A stretch of 64,000 nt of DNA from PWVB01 sp964530185 (GTDB taxonomy: Bacteria > Chloroflexota > Anaerolineae > B4-G1 > SLSP01). The stretch spans positions 1-64,000 of the forward strand of contig CAZHBB010000003.1 of the NCBI GenBank assembly GCA_964530185.1, read 5' to 3'. The notes beneath the pieces are model-generated. The model searched no databases, was not told where the DNA came from, and was given only the letters and a program-made list of their open reading frames with translations. A program made the position numbers and the translations under genes. Positions 1 through 7,124 of the stretch are shown here, piece after piece (the first letter of the stretch is position 1; each line of letters opens with the position of its first letter).

Positions 1-765
1 CACCACGGGGACACCGGCGAATGTCACCCGCACGCCTATATCGGCGGGAACTCGCACAATGACCCGGCCAGCACCCGCCTTAATATCGACCAAAGCTGAC
101 CTGGAATACGCGCCGGTGAAGTCCAGATCCAGACTCCCAGCCCCTCCCAAGACATTGAACTGATCGAAGTTGGCGTAACCGAGCCCCACCCCCACGAACC
201 GGCCCGTGCCAGCTCGCACCTGGACAGTGCCCAGCGGCTCAGGGTTGGGGGCTTGGAACATCACATGAACGTCGGCCGCCCCTGTCGTCAGCGACAGCCG
301 GGTCAGCGAAAGCCCTGTGAGATCGAGGGTAGCAGCGCCAGTGCCCATGTCGATCCCCAGGTCCAACGGCATGCCTTCAGCCAGGGCCACGTCCCAGGTG
401 TTGGTATACTCCTCGTGCTTACCCAATGGAATCCAGGACCCAACGCCCTGAGACACCGTCACCAGGGCAACACCATCGCTCGCCTCCCGCGAGATCTTCG
501 GAGTCCATTCCTTCACATTGTAGTGGAAACGACCGATGAGCAACGAGCCGTCCGTCGTCGAACGCACCGTAAGCTCCCGAGAGAGCAAGCGCAGTCTCAC
601 CCGGGCCCTCTCTGCATCGCTCTGGGGGACAACCTGCACCTCATCGACTGGCTCGATCACGGTCAGAGGCTGAACCGTGGGAATGGGAATCATGCAACCG
701 GCGAGGAACAAGGCACACACCACAATGGCGACCAATGAGCCCACAGACCGTCCTGGATCCTTCAC
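1..765 (-). CDS. Lipoprotein with toastrack-like repeats (3' end beyond window)
   Basis: An open frame of 255 codons runs off the left edge, starting at a GTG that overlaps the xseB stop as GTGA, so the two genes are translationally coupled. The N-terminus has a hydrophobic stretch ending in the lipobox FLAGC at about residues 20-24, so the mature protein should be a lipid-anchored extracytoplasmic protein. From about residue 130 on it is rich in alternating Gly, Val, Leu and Asp (GTGAATLDL, TTGAADVHV, AGAGRVIVRVP), a pattern typical of the repetitive beta-helix 'toastrack' fold of the LiaF C-terminal/DUF4097 type found in envelope-stress proteins. The family assignment is by pattern only. 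Function is unknown and the C-terminus is not visible. Confidence 0.7.
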   Translation of the reverse strand, partial: MKDPGRSVGSLVAIVVCALFLAGCMIPIPTVQPLTVIEPVDEVQVVPQSDAERARVRLRLLSRELTVRSTTDGSLLIGRFHYNVKEWTPKISREASDGVALVTVSQGVGSWIPLGKHEEYTNTWDVALAEGMPLDLGIDMGTGAATLDLTGLSLTRLSLTTGAADVHVMFQAPNPEPLGTVQVRAGTGRFVGVGLGYANFDQFNVLGGAGSLDLDFTGAYSRSALVDIKAGAGRVIVRVPADIGVRVTFAGVPVV

Positions 766-1016
766 GGGTGCTCACCCCCCTCCGGCGACAGGAGTTCTTC
801 CCCATCCACGACCGTCCCATCAGGACGCAGTCGCTGGAACTTGAGTGAAGCCGCGTCTAACAGGGTCTGACAATGTTGAGCCAATTGACGTCCTCGCTCA
901 TATAAGGCCATAGTCTCGTCCAGTGACAGGCTTTCCCCCTCCAGGCGCTCCACAATGGCCTCAAGCTCAGCCAGCGCCTCCTCAAACGAAAGTCCCTCTG
1001 CTTCAATTTCAACCAT
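762..1016 (-). CDS. xseB: Exodeoxyribonuclease VII small subunit
   Basis: An 84-residue protein with the XseB pattern: LSFEEALAELEAIVERLE near the N-terminus, then LSLDETMALYERG, and a two-helix coiled-coil body. It binds the large subunit XseA to form the ssDNA-degrading exonuclease VII, whose products are acid-soluble oligonucleotides. I start it at the ATG at 1016, which has AGGAGGT at good spacing. An ATG at 1052 in the same frame lies inside the promoter -10 region and is not credible. A promoter sits just upstream (1051-1079). xseA is not adjacent, which is unusual because the two are often neighbours. The downstream lipoprotein gene overlaps its stop. Confidence 0.9.
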   Translation of the reverse strand: MVEIEAEGLSFEEALAELEAIVERLEGESLSLDETMALYERGRQLAQHCQTLLDAASLKFQRLRPDGTVVDGEELLSPEGGEHP

Positions 1017-1050
1017 ACTGTTGTCGACCTCCTGACTGCGCACCATGTGC

Positions 1051-1079
1051 ATTATAGATAATCCCCCTCATCTTGTCCA
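1051..1079 (-). promoter_or_regulatory. Promoter of xseB-lipoprotein operon
   Basis: On the minus strand TGGACA (1079-1074), a 17-nt spacer and a perfect TATAAT (1056-1051) form a sigma70-type promoter. The predicted start near 1044 leaves a leader of about 28 nt before the xseB ATG. Confidence 0.75.
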
Positions 1080-1149
1080 TGAGCAGTTCATCATGGGCCA
1101 GAGTGGCCCGCTCCGGTCCATCTTAATTCAGCAAGAAGATAGCTGCGCA

Positions 1150-1177
1150 TTGACCGTCGATAGCAGCACGTTATACT
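1150..1177 (+). promoter_or_regulatory. Promoter of serine hydrolase gene
   Basis: TTGACC (1150-1155), a 16-nt spacer and TATACT (1172-1177) face the hydrolase gene at 1224. It is divergent from the xseB promoter, and the two occupy the same 170-nt intergenic region. Confidence 0.65.
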
Positions 1178-1223
1178 CACGGCAACATCGAGGACGTGGG
1201 GTCTAACCCACCAAGAAAACACT

Positions 1224-2711
1224 ATGAGACAACGACGCACCACAGGCTGTGGTTTTCTGTTTCTGATCTTTGCCAGCATCCTGATCCTGGGTGCCGCCTG
1301 GCTCTACACTACCTGGCGCTCCAGCCAGTCTGTGCTCCCCTCGGGGCTGTCCATCAATGGGCTGGACGTCAGCGGTATGACCCGTGCCCAGGCCTTGGCC
1401 ACAGTGGAACAGGCCTACACTCGGCCCATTAGCGTCACCTATGGCGGAGAGCCTATTCCGCCGCTCCTGCCCGAGGTGATCGAGCTCCGGGTGGATATGG
1501 AGGCCACCGCTCGGAACCTGGATACCGCATTGGAGGAGCAGGGACAGAGTGGGAGCATCCTCGCTTTCATGAACTACCTAATGCGCCAGCTCTCTGGTCA
1601 GAGACCCGAGGCCATCCAGGTACCGGCCGTAGTGCTCTACTCGCGCGAGCGAGTCGACGCCTACTTACAGCGCGTAGCCCAAAAGTATGACCATCCACCA
1701 CTCAAAGCGGTTGCTCTACCTGAGGCCCGCACATTCCGTCCGCCCATGAAGGGCACCCGCCTGAACGTCGAAGCGTCATTGCCTTTGTTGATCAGTGCGC
1801 TGCGTGCCGCCGACCCCGCAAATCGCCGGGTGGACCTGGTAGTAGAGACAGAACCGCCACCTGTTGCTTCACCAGAGATCTTGCGTGGGGCATGGATATC
1901 AGCGTTGGAGGATTTGGGGGGGGTCCCCGGCATTTTTGGCAAGAGCCTTGCAAACGGGCAGGAAGTGTGTCTCAACTGTGATGTTGCATTTGCCGGCCTC
2001 AGCACCATGAAGATCGCCATTGCGGCCGAGATCTACCGTCGGTATGAGCTTCCCCTTGCTCCTCAGTTGTCGGCTGCAATGAGAGGGATGTTGACCGAAA
2101 GTGACAACGCCGCTGCCAACAGACTCTTAGCAGACATCGGCGCTGGAGACCCTTACACGGGCGCGCTCGCAGTCACGACCTTCCTCCACAGCCTGGGGTT
2201 GCGCAACTCATTCATTGCCGCTCCCTACGACTTGAAGGAGGGCGTGCCGGATCCCCAAATCGTCACGCCAGCTAACAGCCAAACGGCTTTTGACACAGAT
2301 CCAGATCCCTATATCCAGACTACACCAGCCGACTTAGGGCTTCTCCTGGAGGGGCTCTATCAGTGCGCCCATGGCGGGGGCCTTCTGCGGGCGTTGTATC
2401 CACGAGAGATCACCCCTGCGGAGTGTGAGGAACTGATAGCCTGGATGGCCCACAACAAGATCAACGCACTGCTCGGCCAGGGGATGCCGCCGGGGACGCG
2501 TGTGGCACACAAACACGGGTGGCGCGGCGATACTCATGCCGACGCAGCGATCGTCTATGGTCCTGACCCAGAGACGGATTTCGTCCTCGTTGTTTTTCTC
2601 TACCAGCCCGAGTGGCTGGTATGGGAGGAGAGCGTCCCCACATTCGCTGCGATCGGGAGCCTGACGTACCGGTTCTTCACCGGCTTCACTGGGTCCCCAC
2701 CCACTCCCTAG
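1224..2711 (+). CDS. Membrane-anchored class A serine hydrolase with VanW-type domain
   Basis: 495 residues. A single N-terminal membrane segment (about residues 9-29) is followed by a region resembling the putative peptidoglycan-binding domain found beside VanW/YoaR proteins (SGLSINGLDVSGMTRAQA, about 40-200). The C-terminal half is a class A beta-lactamase/DD-peptidase fold: S260-T-M-K263 is the nucleophile motif, S293-D-N295 the second motif, and K430-H-G432 takes the place of the usual KTG/KSG. It probably acts outside the membrane on cell-wall peptides or beta-lactams. The canonical omega-loop Glu is not obvious, so a wall-modifying hydrolase is at least as likely as a resistance enzyme. 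It converges with the downstream lipoprotein gene, and the two stop codons share the four bases CTAG (2708-2711). Confidence 0.8.
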   Translation: MRQRRTTGCGFLFLIFASILILGAAWLYTTWRSSQSVLPSGLSINGLDVSGMTRAQALATVEQAYTRPISVTYGGEPIPPLLPEVIELRVDMEATARNLDTALEEQGQSGSILAFMNYLMRQLSGQRPEAIQVPAVVLYSRERVDAYLQRVAQKYDHPPLKAVALPEARTFRPPMKGTRLNVEASLPLLISALRAADPANRRVDLVVETEPPPVASPEILRGAWISALEDLGGVPGIFGKSLANGQEVCLNCDVAFAGLSTMKIAIAAEIYRRYELPLAPQLSAAMRGMLTESDNAAANRLLADIGAGDPYTGALAVTTFLHSLGLRNSFIAAPYDLKEGVPDPQIVTPANSQTAFDTDPDPYIQTTPADLGLLLEGLYQCAHGGGLLRALYPREITPAECEELIAWMAHNKINALLGQGMPPGTRVAHKHGWRGDTHADAAIVYGPDPETDFVLVVFLYQPEWLVWEESVPTFAAIGSLTYRFFTGFTGSPPTP

Positions 2712-3574
2712 TCTCCAGAATCCGACGCTGGAATCAGGCCCCAAGAGGAAAGAATAGTCTGTCCGGGTGCTTCCAGCAGCCACTGGACAAAACTACGGGC
2801 TGGTTCTACAGGCTCCCGTAACGTGAGCACAAAGTGAGTACGGACCAGCGGATATTGACCAGTCTGCAAAGCCGTCTCATCGACACTCACGCCGTTGATG
2901 GGCACCGCTCGCACCCTACCATCAAGCCGGGCTGTAGACACGTAACCCACCGCGTGTAGGTCACCGGCCACGTATTGCAACACGGCGTCCGTGCTTGGGG
3001 CCAGAACCGCCGTGAGCGTGGTCCGCGCGTCACGCATCACCCATGCTTGGAAAAAAGCAGCCTCACCAGAGGCTGCCTCACGGCTTACCACCACTGGGGG
3101 GCCCGGAGGACCACCCCAAGCGGCCCAGTCCTCTACCCTCCCCTGGAATAGGTCTTGCAACTGAGTGACCGTGAGGGACGATACCTGATTATGTGGATGA
3201 ACCACGATAGCGAGGCCATCCCGCGAGAGGATCCGCACCCATGTATCATTTCCCAACGCCTCCGGTAGCCACGTCAGAACGGCCACCTCAGCATCCCCGG
3301 TCTGCAACGCCTGCCATGCCAGGGTGTCAGCACGCACTGAGAGCGTGATGTCAACCTCAGGATGGTTTTGTCCGTAAGCTGCTACAGCGGCCTGGATCGC
3401 CGGTGCGATGCTCTCCGGACACACAACATGAAGCGCAACCGGTTCTCTGGCTTCATCAGTCCCCGGCAGGATCACGGCAGAATCCGCCGTTCCACACGCC
3501 ATCAACGAAAGAACCGTCAATAGCACCAGGGTTGGCCAAAGCACACTCCAAATCCCAACAGCCCTACGTTGCAT
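2708..3574 (-). CDS. PstS-like substrate-binding lipoprotein
   Basis: 288 residues starting with a signal peptide that ends in the lipobox LMAC, giving a lipid-anchored protein outside the membrane. The body has the two-lobed periplasmic-binding pattern of the phosphate/anion class (PBP-like): LSVRADTLAWQALQTGDAEV, the strand IVVHPHNQ, then SLTVTQLQDLFQGRVEDW and the Arg-containing VVSREAASGEAAFF loop. Those last elements are characteristic of PstS-type proteins. No ABC permease or ATPase gene is adjacent, so the substrate (phosphate, tungstate or another oxyanion) and partner cannot be named. The gene is convergent and overlaps the stop of the serine hydrolase. Confidence 0.75.
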   Translation of the reverse strand: MQRRAVGIWSVLWPTLVLLTVLSLMACGTADSAVILPGTDEAREPVALHVVCPESIAPAIQAAVAAYGQNHPEVDITLSVRADTLAWQALQTGDAEVAVLTWLPEALGNDTWVRILSRDGLAIVVHPHNQVSSLTVTQLQDLFQGRVEDWAAWGGPPGPPVVVSREAASGEAAFFQAWVMRDARTTLTAVLAPSTDAVLQYVAGDLHAVGYVSTARLDGRVRAVPINGVSVDETALQTGQYPLVRTHFVLTLREPVEPARSFVQWLLEAPGQTILSSWGLIPASDSGD

Positions 3575-3833
3575 TATGAGTCCCTACATATCCCAGAAGG
3601 GGCTGAAGGTGGCTGATGATCAATCTCATAGCGAGGCGAAGTCTCTCGAACCACTTCCCACCCCAAAGGCAGTCAGCCCCAACGTTCACGGGGATCCATC
3701 CAACATTTGGCAAGGGATGATGGCGTACCTGGGCATCTCGGATCTCAGCCTCTTCTAATATCCTGCTCACTATCCTCAATCAGGCTGACGGCCAGCATCA
3801 ACGAGGGTATTCCCCCTACAGACCACCATCACT

Positions 3834-4640
3834 TTACCCAAGGACACCCGTCAAAACCAGAACCCCTAAAAGGGCACAGTAGAAAGCAAAACCCCTTAGG
3901 CTCCGCCGCCGAACAAGTGACAGAAGACTGGCAATCGCCAGGTAGCCCGCCGCGAAAGCAGCACCCATTCCAGCCAAGATAGATCCCCAGGGGGCTAATC
4001 CGGCTCCAGCACTCAACAGTCTCATACCTTGATACAGCCCCGATCCCAGGGTGATCGGCACAGAGAGCAGAAAGCTGAAACGTGCCGCATCCTCACGGCG
4101 GAATCCCAGCAGCATAGCAGCAGCGATCGTGGCACCCGAGCGGCTCAACCCTGGCGCAATAGCCAGTGCCTGAGCCAGCCCGATGACCAGAGCATCCAAC
4201 CACGATAGTGAGGTGATAGGGCGCACCCGCGCCCCAACGTACTCAGCCACAGTGAGCAGAAACGCTGTCCCTAGCAGAAAACCAGCAGCAGCCTTCGGCA
4301 TGCCGAAAAGTCGTTCGAACGTCGCCTCGAGCAGGAGGCCTGCGATGACTGCCGGCACAGTGGCAATGACCAACCCCCATGCCACACGGGCGTCCGGATC
4401 CGCAAGGGACCCGCGCCGCAAACTCTTGATGGCGGCCCTCAGCAGACGCCACAGATCTCCCCAGAAAAAGACCACCACCGCCAACAGGGTTCCAAGGTGG
4501 AGCATCGCGTCCATGGCCAGACCTGGTTCAGGCCAATGCAGGAGGGCGGGCACAATCACGAGGTGACCAGAACTGCTAACTGGTAGGAACTCCGTCAGAC
4601 CCTGTAAGAGACCCAAGAGGATGGATTGCCACAGTGTCAC
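3834..4640 (-). CDS. uppP: Undecaprenyl-diphosphatase UppP (BacA family)
   Basis: A 268-residue polytopic membrane protein. It carries both UppP signatures: the N-terminal motif with E17 and the run PVSSSGHL (20-27), and PGLSRSGAT (163-171) containing the catalytic Ser/Arg. It dephosphorylates undecaprenyl diphosphate to recycle the lipid carrier for peptidoglycan and surface polysaccharides, and its overexpression is known to give bacitracin resistance. The start is a GTG with GGAGG five bases upstream. It fits the window's many lipid-linked glycosylation genes. The 259 nt after its stop contain no convincing gene. Confidence 0.93.
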   Translation of the reverse strand: MTLWQSILLGLLQGLTEFLPVSSSGHLVIVPALLHWPEPGLAMDAMLHLGTLLAVVVFFWGDLWRLLRAAIKSLRRGSLADPDARVAWGLVIATVPAVIAGLLLEATFERLFGMPKAAAGFLLGTAFLLTVAEYVGARVRPITSLSWLDALVIGLAQALAIAPGLSRSGATIAAAMLLGFRREDAARFSFLLSVPITLGSGLYQGMRLLSAGAGLAPWGSILAGMGAAFAAGYLAIASLLSLVRRRSLRGFAFYCALLGVLVLTGVLG

Positions 4641-4840
4641 AGTCGCCTCCCTCGCTAAACGCCGCTAAGACTTCTCCGGGTCCGGACTCCGCGTTCAAGT
4701 CCCGTCGAACCGTGATGTAGTAGCCCCCCTCAGAGGCCTGGCTTCACCGCACAAGATCCAGCCAACGACAGGAACGTAGACCACTTAACCGCAAAAAAGG
4801 TTGGACCCCATTCTGCAGCATCATACTTCTCTCCCACTGC

Positions 4841-4869
4841 TTGTCAAAAGGACCAACTCCGAGTATAAT
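4841..4869 (+). promoter_or_regulatory. Promoter of tRNA-Pro
   Basis: TTGTCA (4841-4846), a 17-nt spacer and TATAAT (4864-4869). The start is predicted about 6 nt before the mature tRNA 5' end at 4882. Confidence 0.75.
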
Positions 4870-4881
4870 CTTGACACTTGA

Positions 4882-4955
4882 CGGGGCATAGCGCAGTTTG
4901 GTAGCGCGCACGGTTCGGGTCCGTGAGGTCTGCGGTTCAAATCCGCATGCCCCGA
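4882..4955 (+). tRNA. tRNA-Pro(CGG)
   Basis: A complete cloverleaf: acceptor CGGGGCA (4882-4888) pairs with TGCCCCG (4948-4954). The D arm has GCGC/GCGC, and the anticodon stem CACGG/CCGTG encloses the loop TTCGGGT with anticodon CGG at 4916-4918. The T arm is TGCGG-TTCAAAT-CCGCA. The discriminator is A and the 3' CCA is not encoded. It has its own promoter and a strong terminator downstream. Confidence 0.95.
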
Positions 4956-4995
4956 CCTATCGATAGGAGTCCACTATAGGACATCCACCCATCAA

Positions 4996-5026
4996 AACGC
5001 GCCTCAGTCGCTGACTGAGGCGCGTT
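4996..5026. terminator. Bidirectional terminator between tRNA-Pro and ftsH
   Basis: A perfect 14-bp stem (AACGCGCCTCAGTC and its complement) with a 3-nt loop. It is followed by a T-rich tract on the plus strand and by TTTT on the minus strand. It can serve both the tRNA and the convergent ftsH. Confidence 0.85.
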
Positions 5027-5057
5027 CTTCTTTCTACGCTGTAACCCACCTACGACA

Positions 5058-6974
5058 TCAGGCAGTGGCAGGAGATGGCTTTAGAACAGGCTCCGACGAC
5101 GAAGCGACATTCTTGCTCTCTGATGAAGTCTCCTGACGTTCGGGCAATGGATGTCCTTCCATCAACGCCTCGAACTCCTCCGCTGAAAGCGTTTCGCGCT
5201 CTAGTAACGCCCGGGCGACCAACTCGAGTTGCTCACGATGCTCGAGCAGCACTGCCTTGGCGCGCTCATGCGCCTTCACAACAAATGCCCGCACCTCCTG
5301 GTCGATCTCCTCAGCCATTGCCTCACTGTAATCCCGTTGCTCGCCGATCTCCTTACCAAGGAAGACCAGCTCCTCCTTACGACCGTACACCAGCGGGCCC
5401 AACTTTTCGCTCATCCCATAGCGCATCACCATTGAACGGGCAAGCTTGGAGGCTTTCTCGAGGTCATCGGAGGCACCTGTGCTGAGTTCATTAAACACCA
5501 CCTCCTCTGCCGCGCGCCCCCCTAGCATCTTGGCCATTTCGTCTTCCATCTTGCTGCGCTGCATGATGTAATGATCTTCCTCCGGCATCGTGATGGTGTA
5601 ACCACCAGCCACGCCACGCGCAACGATCGAGATCTTACGCACCCGGTCGCACTTTGGCAACACATGAGCGACCACAGCATGGCCCGCCTCATGGTAGGCA
5701 AAGACCTCACGCTCCTCCTCTGAGATAACCCGGCTCCGCCGCTCAGGGCCGGCAATCACACGCTCGATGGCCTCCTGGAACTCCGCCATCCCTATACGTC
5801 GTTTGCCCCGCCGCGCTGCCAGAATCGCCGCCTCGTTCACGACATTCTCGATATCGGCCCCAACAAATCCCGGGGTCGTCTGTGCCAATACGCCGAGGTC
5901 TACATCGGGTGCCACAGGTTTCCCGCGGACATGCACCCGGAAGATTGCTTCGCGCCCCCGGATGTCTGGCTGATCGAGCACGACCCGCCGGTCAAAGCGG
6001 CCCGGCCTCAACAACGCGGGATCCAAAATGTCAGGACGGTTGGTGGCAGCGATGACGATTACATTCGTATCCGTATCGAAGCCGTCCATCTCCACCAAAA
6101 TCTGGTTCAAGGTCTGTTCCCGCTCGTCATGGCTTCCGCCCAGGCCCGCGCCACGGTAGCGACCTACCGCATCGATCTCGTCCACAAACACGATACAGGG
6201 GCTATGACGTTTTGCCTGATCGAATAGGTCACGCACACGGCTGGCCCCGACCCCGACGAACATCTCCACAAATTCTGACCCCGAGATGCTGAAGAATGGC
6301 ACACCTGCCTCGCCCGCCACGGCCTTGGCCAGCAGGGTCTTCCCGGTACCCGGCGCACCTACCAGTAGGACACCCTTAGGGATACGCGCGCCCAGACTGA
6401 CGAACTTCTGAGGCTCTTTCAGGAATTCGACAATTTCCTTCAGTTCTTCCTTGGCCTCTTCGATCCCAGCCACATCATCAAAAGTCACCGTAGGACGATC
6501 TCCCGAGAACATCCGTGCCCGGCTCTTGCCAAATGACAAAGCCTGATTGTTTGCCCCCTGAAACTGACGGATGAACAGGTAGAAGAAGGCCACACCCGCG
6601 AGGATGCTGATCAAGGTCACACCGACATTGATCAATGTCCCCCAATCCACCGGCTCCTCAAAATCTATATCGACTTGCCGCAGCTTCTCAGCATCGACGC
6701 CCAGCGCCTGAAGCTGTTCCACCAACGTTGACTCTGATCCCTTGCGTGAGAGAACGACCAAATCACCGCTGGCCGTCCGCTCTTTGTACGTGACACTAAG
6801 CTCGTCCCCACGCACTTTAATATTGGCCACCCGACCGGCGCTGACATCTTCAGCAATCCGACTTAAAGGAACAGTTGGAGCTTGAGTTCCACCTGACACA
6901 TAGCTATAGATCAGGAAGAGCACAGCAGCGATGAGGATCAGATAAACAAAGCTACTGTTATTTCTAGACTTCAT
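5058..6974 (-). CDS. ftsH: ATP-dependent zinc metalloprotease FtsH
   Basis: 638 residues, normal length for FtsH. A membrane segment lies at about residues 9-26, then an extracytoplasmic domain with the FtsH_ext pattern, and a second membrane segment at about 113-135. The AAA+ domain has Walker A GAPGTGKT (206-213), Walker B VDEID (264-268) and the SRH RPGRFDRR (323-330). The M41 peptidase domain has the zinc motif HEAGH (428-432). It degrades misfolded or regulatory membrane and cytosolic proteins as a membrane-embedded hexamer. The ATG has a GGGAGGTG ribosome site. An extended -10 promoter at 7041-7049 predicts a 60-nt leader. Confidence 0.97.
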   Translation of the reverse strand: MKSRNNSSFVYLILIAAVLFLIYSYVSGGTQAPTVPLSRIAEDVSAGRVANIKVRGDELSVTYKERTASGDLVVLSRKGSESTLVEQLQALGVDAEKLRQVDIDFEEPVDWGTLINVGVTLISILAGVAFFYLFIRQFQGANNQALSFGKSRARMFSGDRPTVTFDDVAGIEEAKEELKEIVEFLKEPQKFVSLGARIPKGVLLVGAPGTGKTLLAKAVAGEAGVPFFSISGSEFVEMFVGVGASRVRDLFDQAKRHSPCIVFVDEIDAVGRYRGAGLGGSHDEREQTLNQILVEMDGFDTDTNVIVIAATNRPDILDPALLRPGRFDRRVVLDQPDIRGREAIFRVHVRGKPVAPDVDLGVLAQTTPGFVGADIENVVNEAAILAARRGKRRIGMAEFQEAIERVIAGPERRSRVISEEEREVFAYHEAGHAVVAHVLPKCDRVRKISIVARGVAGGYTITMPEEDHYIMQRSKMEDEMAKMLGGRAAEEVVFNELSTGASDDLEKASKLARSMVMRYGMSEKLGPLVYGRKEELVFLGKEIGEQRDYSEAMAEEIDQEVRAFVVKAHERAKAVLLEHREQLELVARALLERETLSAEEFEALMEGHPLPERQETSSESKNVASSSEPVLKPSPATA

Positions 6975-7040
6975 TACACCTCCCTACCCGCGTAGCGGGC
7001 GTAGCGTAGGACCGTGAATAGCCCACGCATTTTACAAACC

Positions 7041-7049
7041 ATTATACCA
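7041..7049 (-). promoter_or_regulatory. Extended -10 promoter of ftsH
   Basis: Minus-strand TGGTATAAT (7049-7041) is a perfect extended -10 element. The -35 region is weak (CTTAAC near 7069-7064). The predicted start lies about 60 nt before the ftsH ATG. Confidence 0.65.
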
Positions 7050-7124
7050 GAAAACCCCCTCAGGTTAAGATATCAAGAGGAATACGACAAGGTGGACTCT
7101 GCAAGGGGCGACGAACCCCGAAGA

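Noticed and set aside
253..738. 161-codon open frame on the plus strand
   Set aside because: It lies opposite the lipoprotein with clear lipobox and toastrack pattern on the minus strand; the plus-strand translation has no family pattern.
3564..3779. 71-codon minus-strand frame before the PstS-like gene, and a plus-strand one at 3707-3982
   Set aside because: No ribosome site, family pattern or codon-use support; treated as intergenic sequence.
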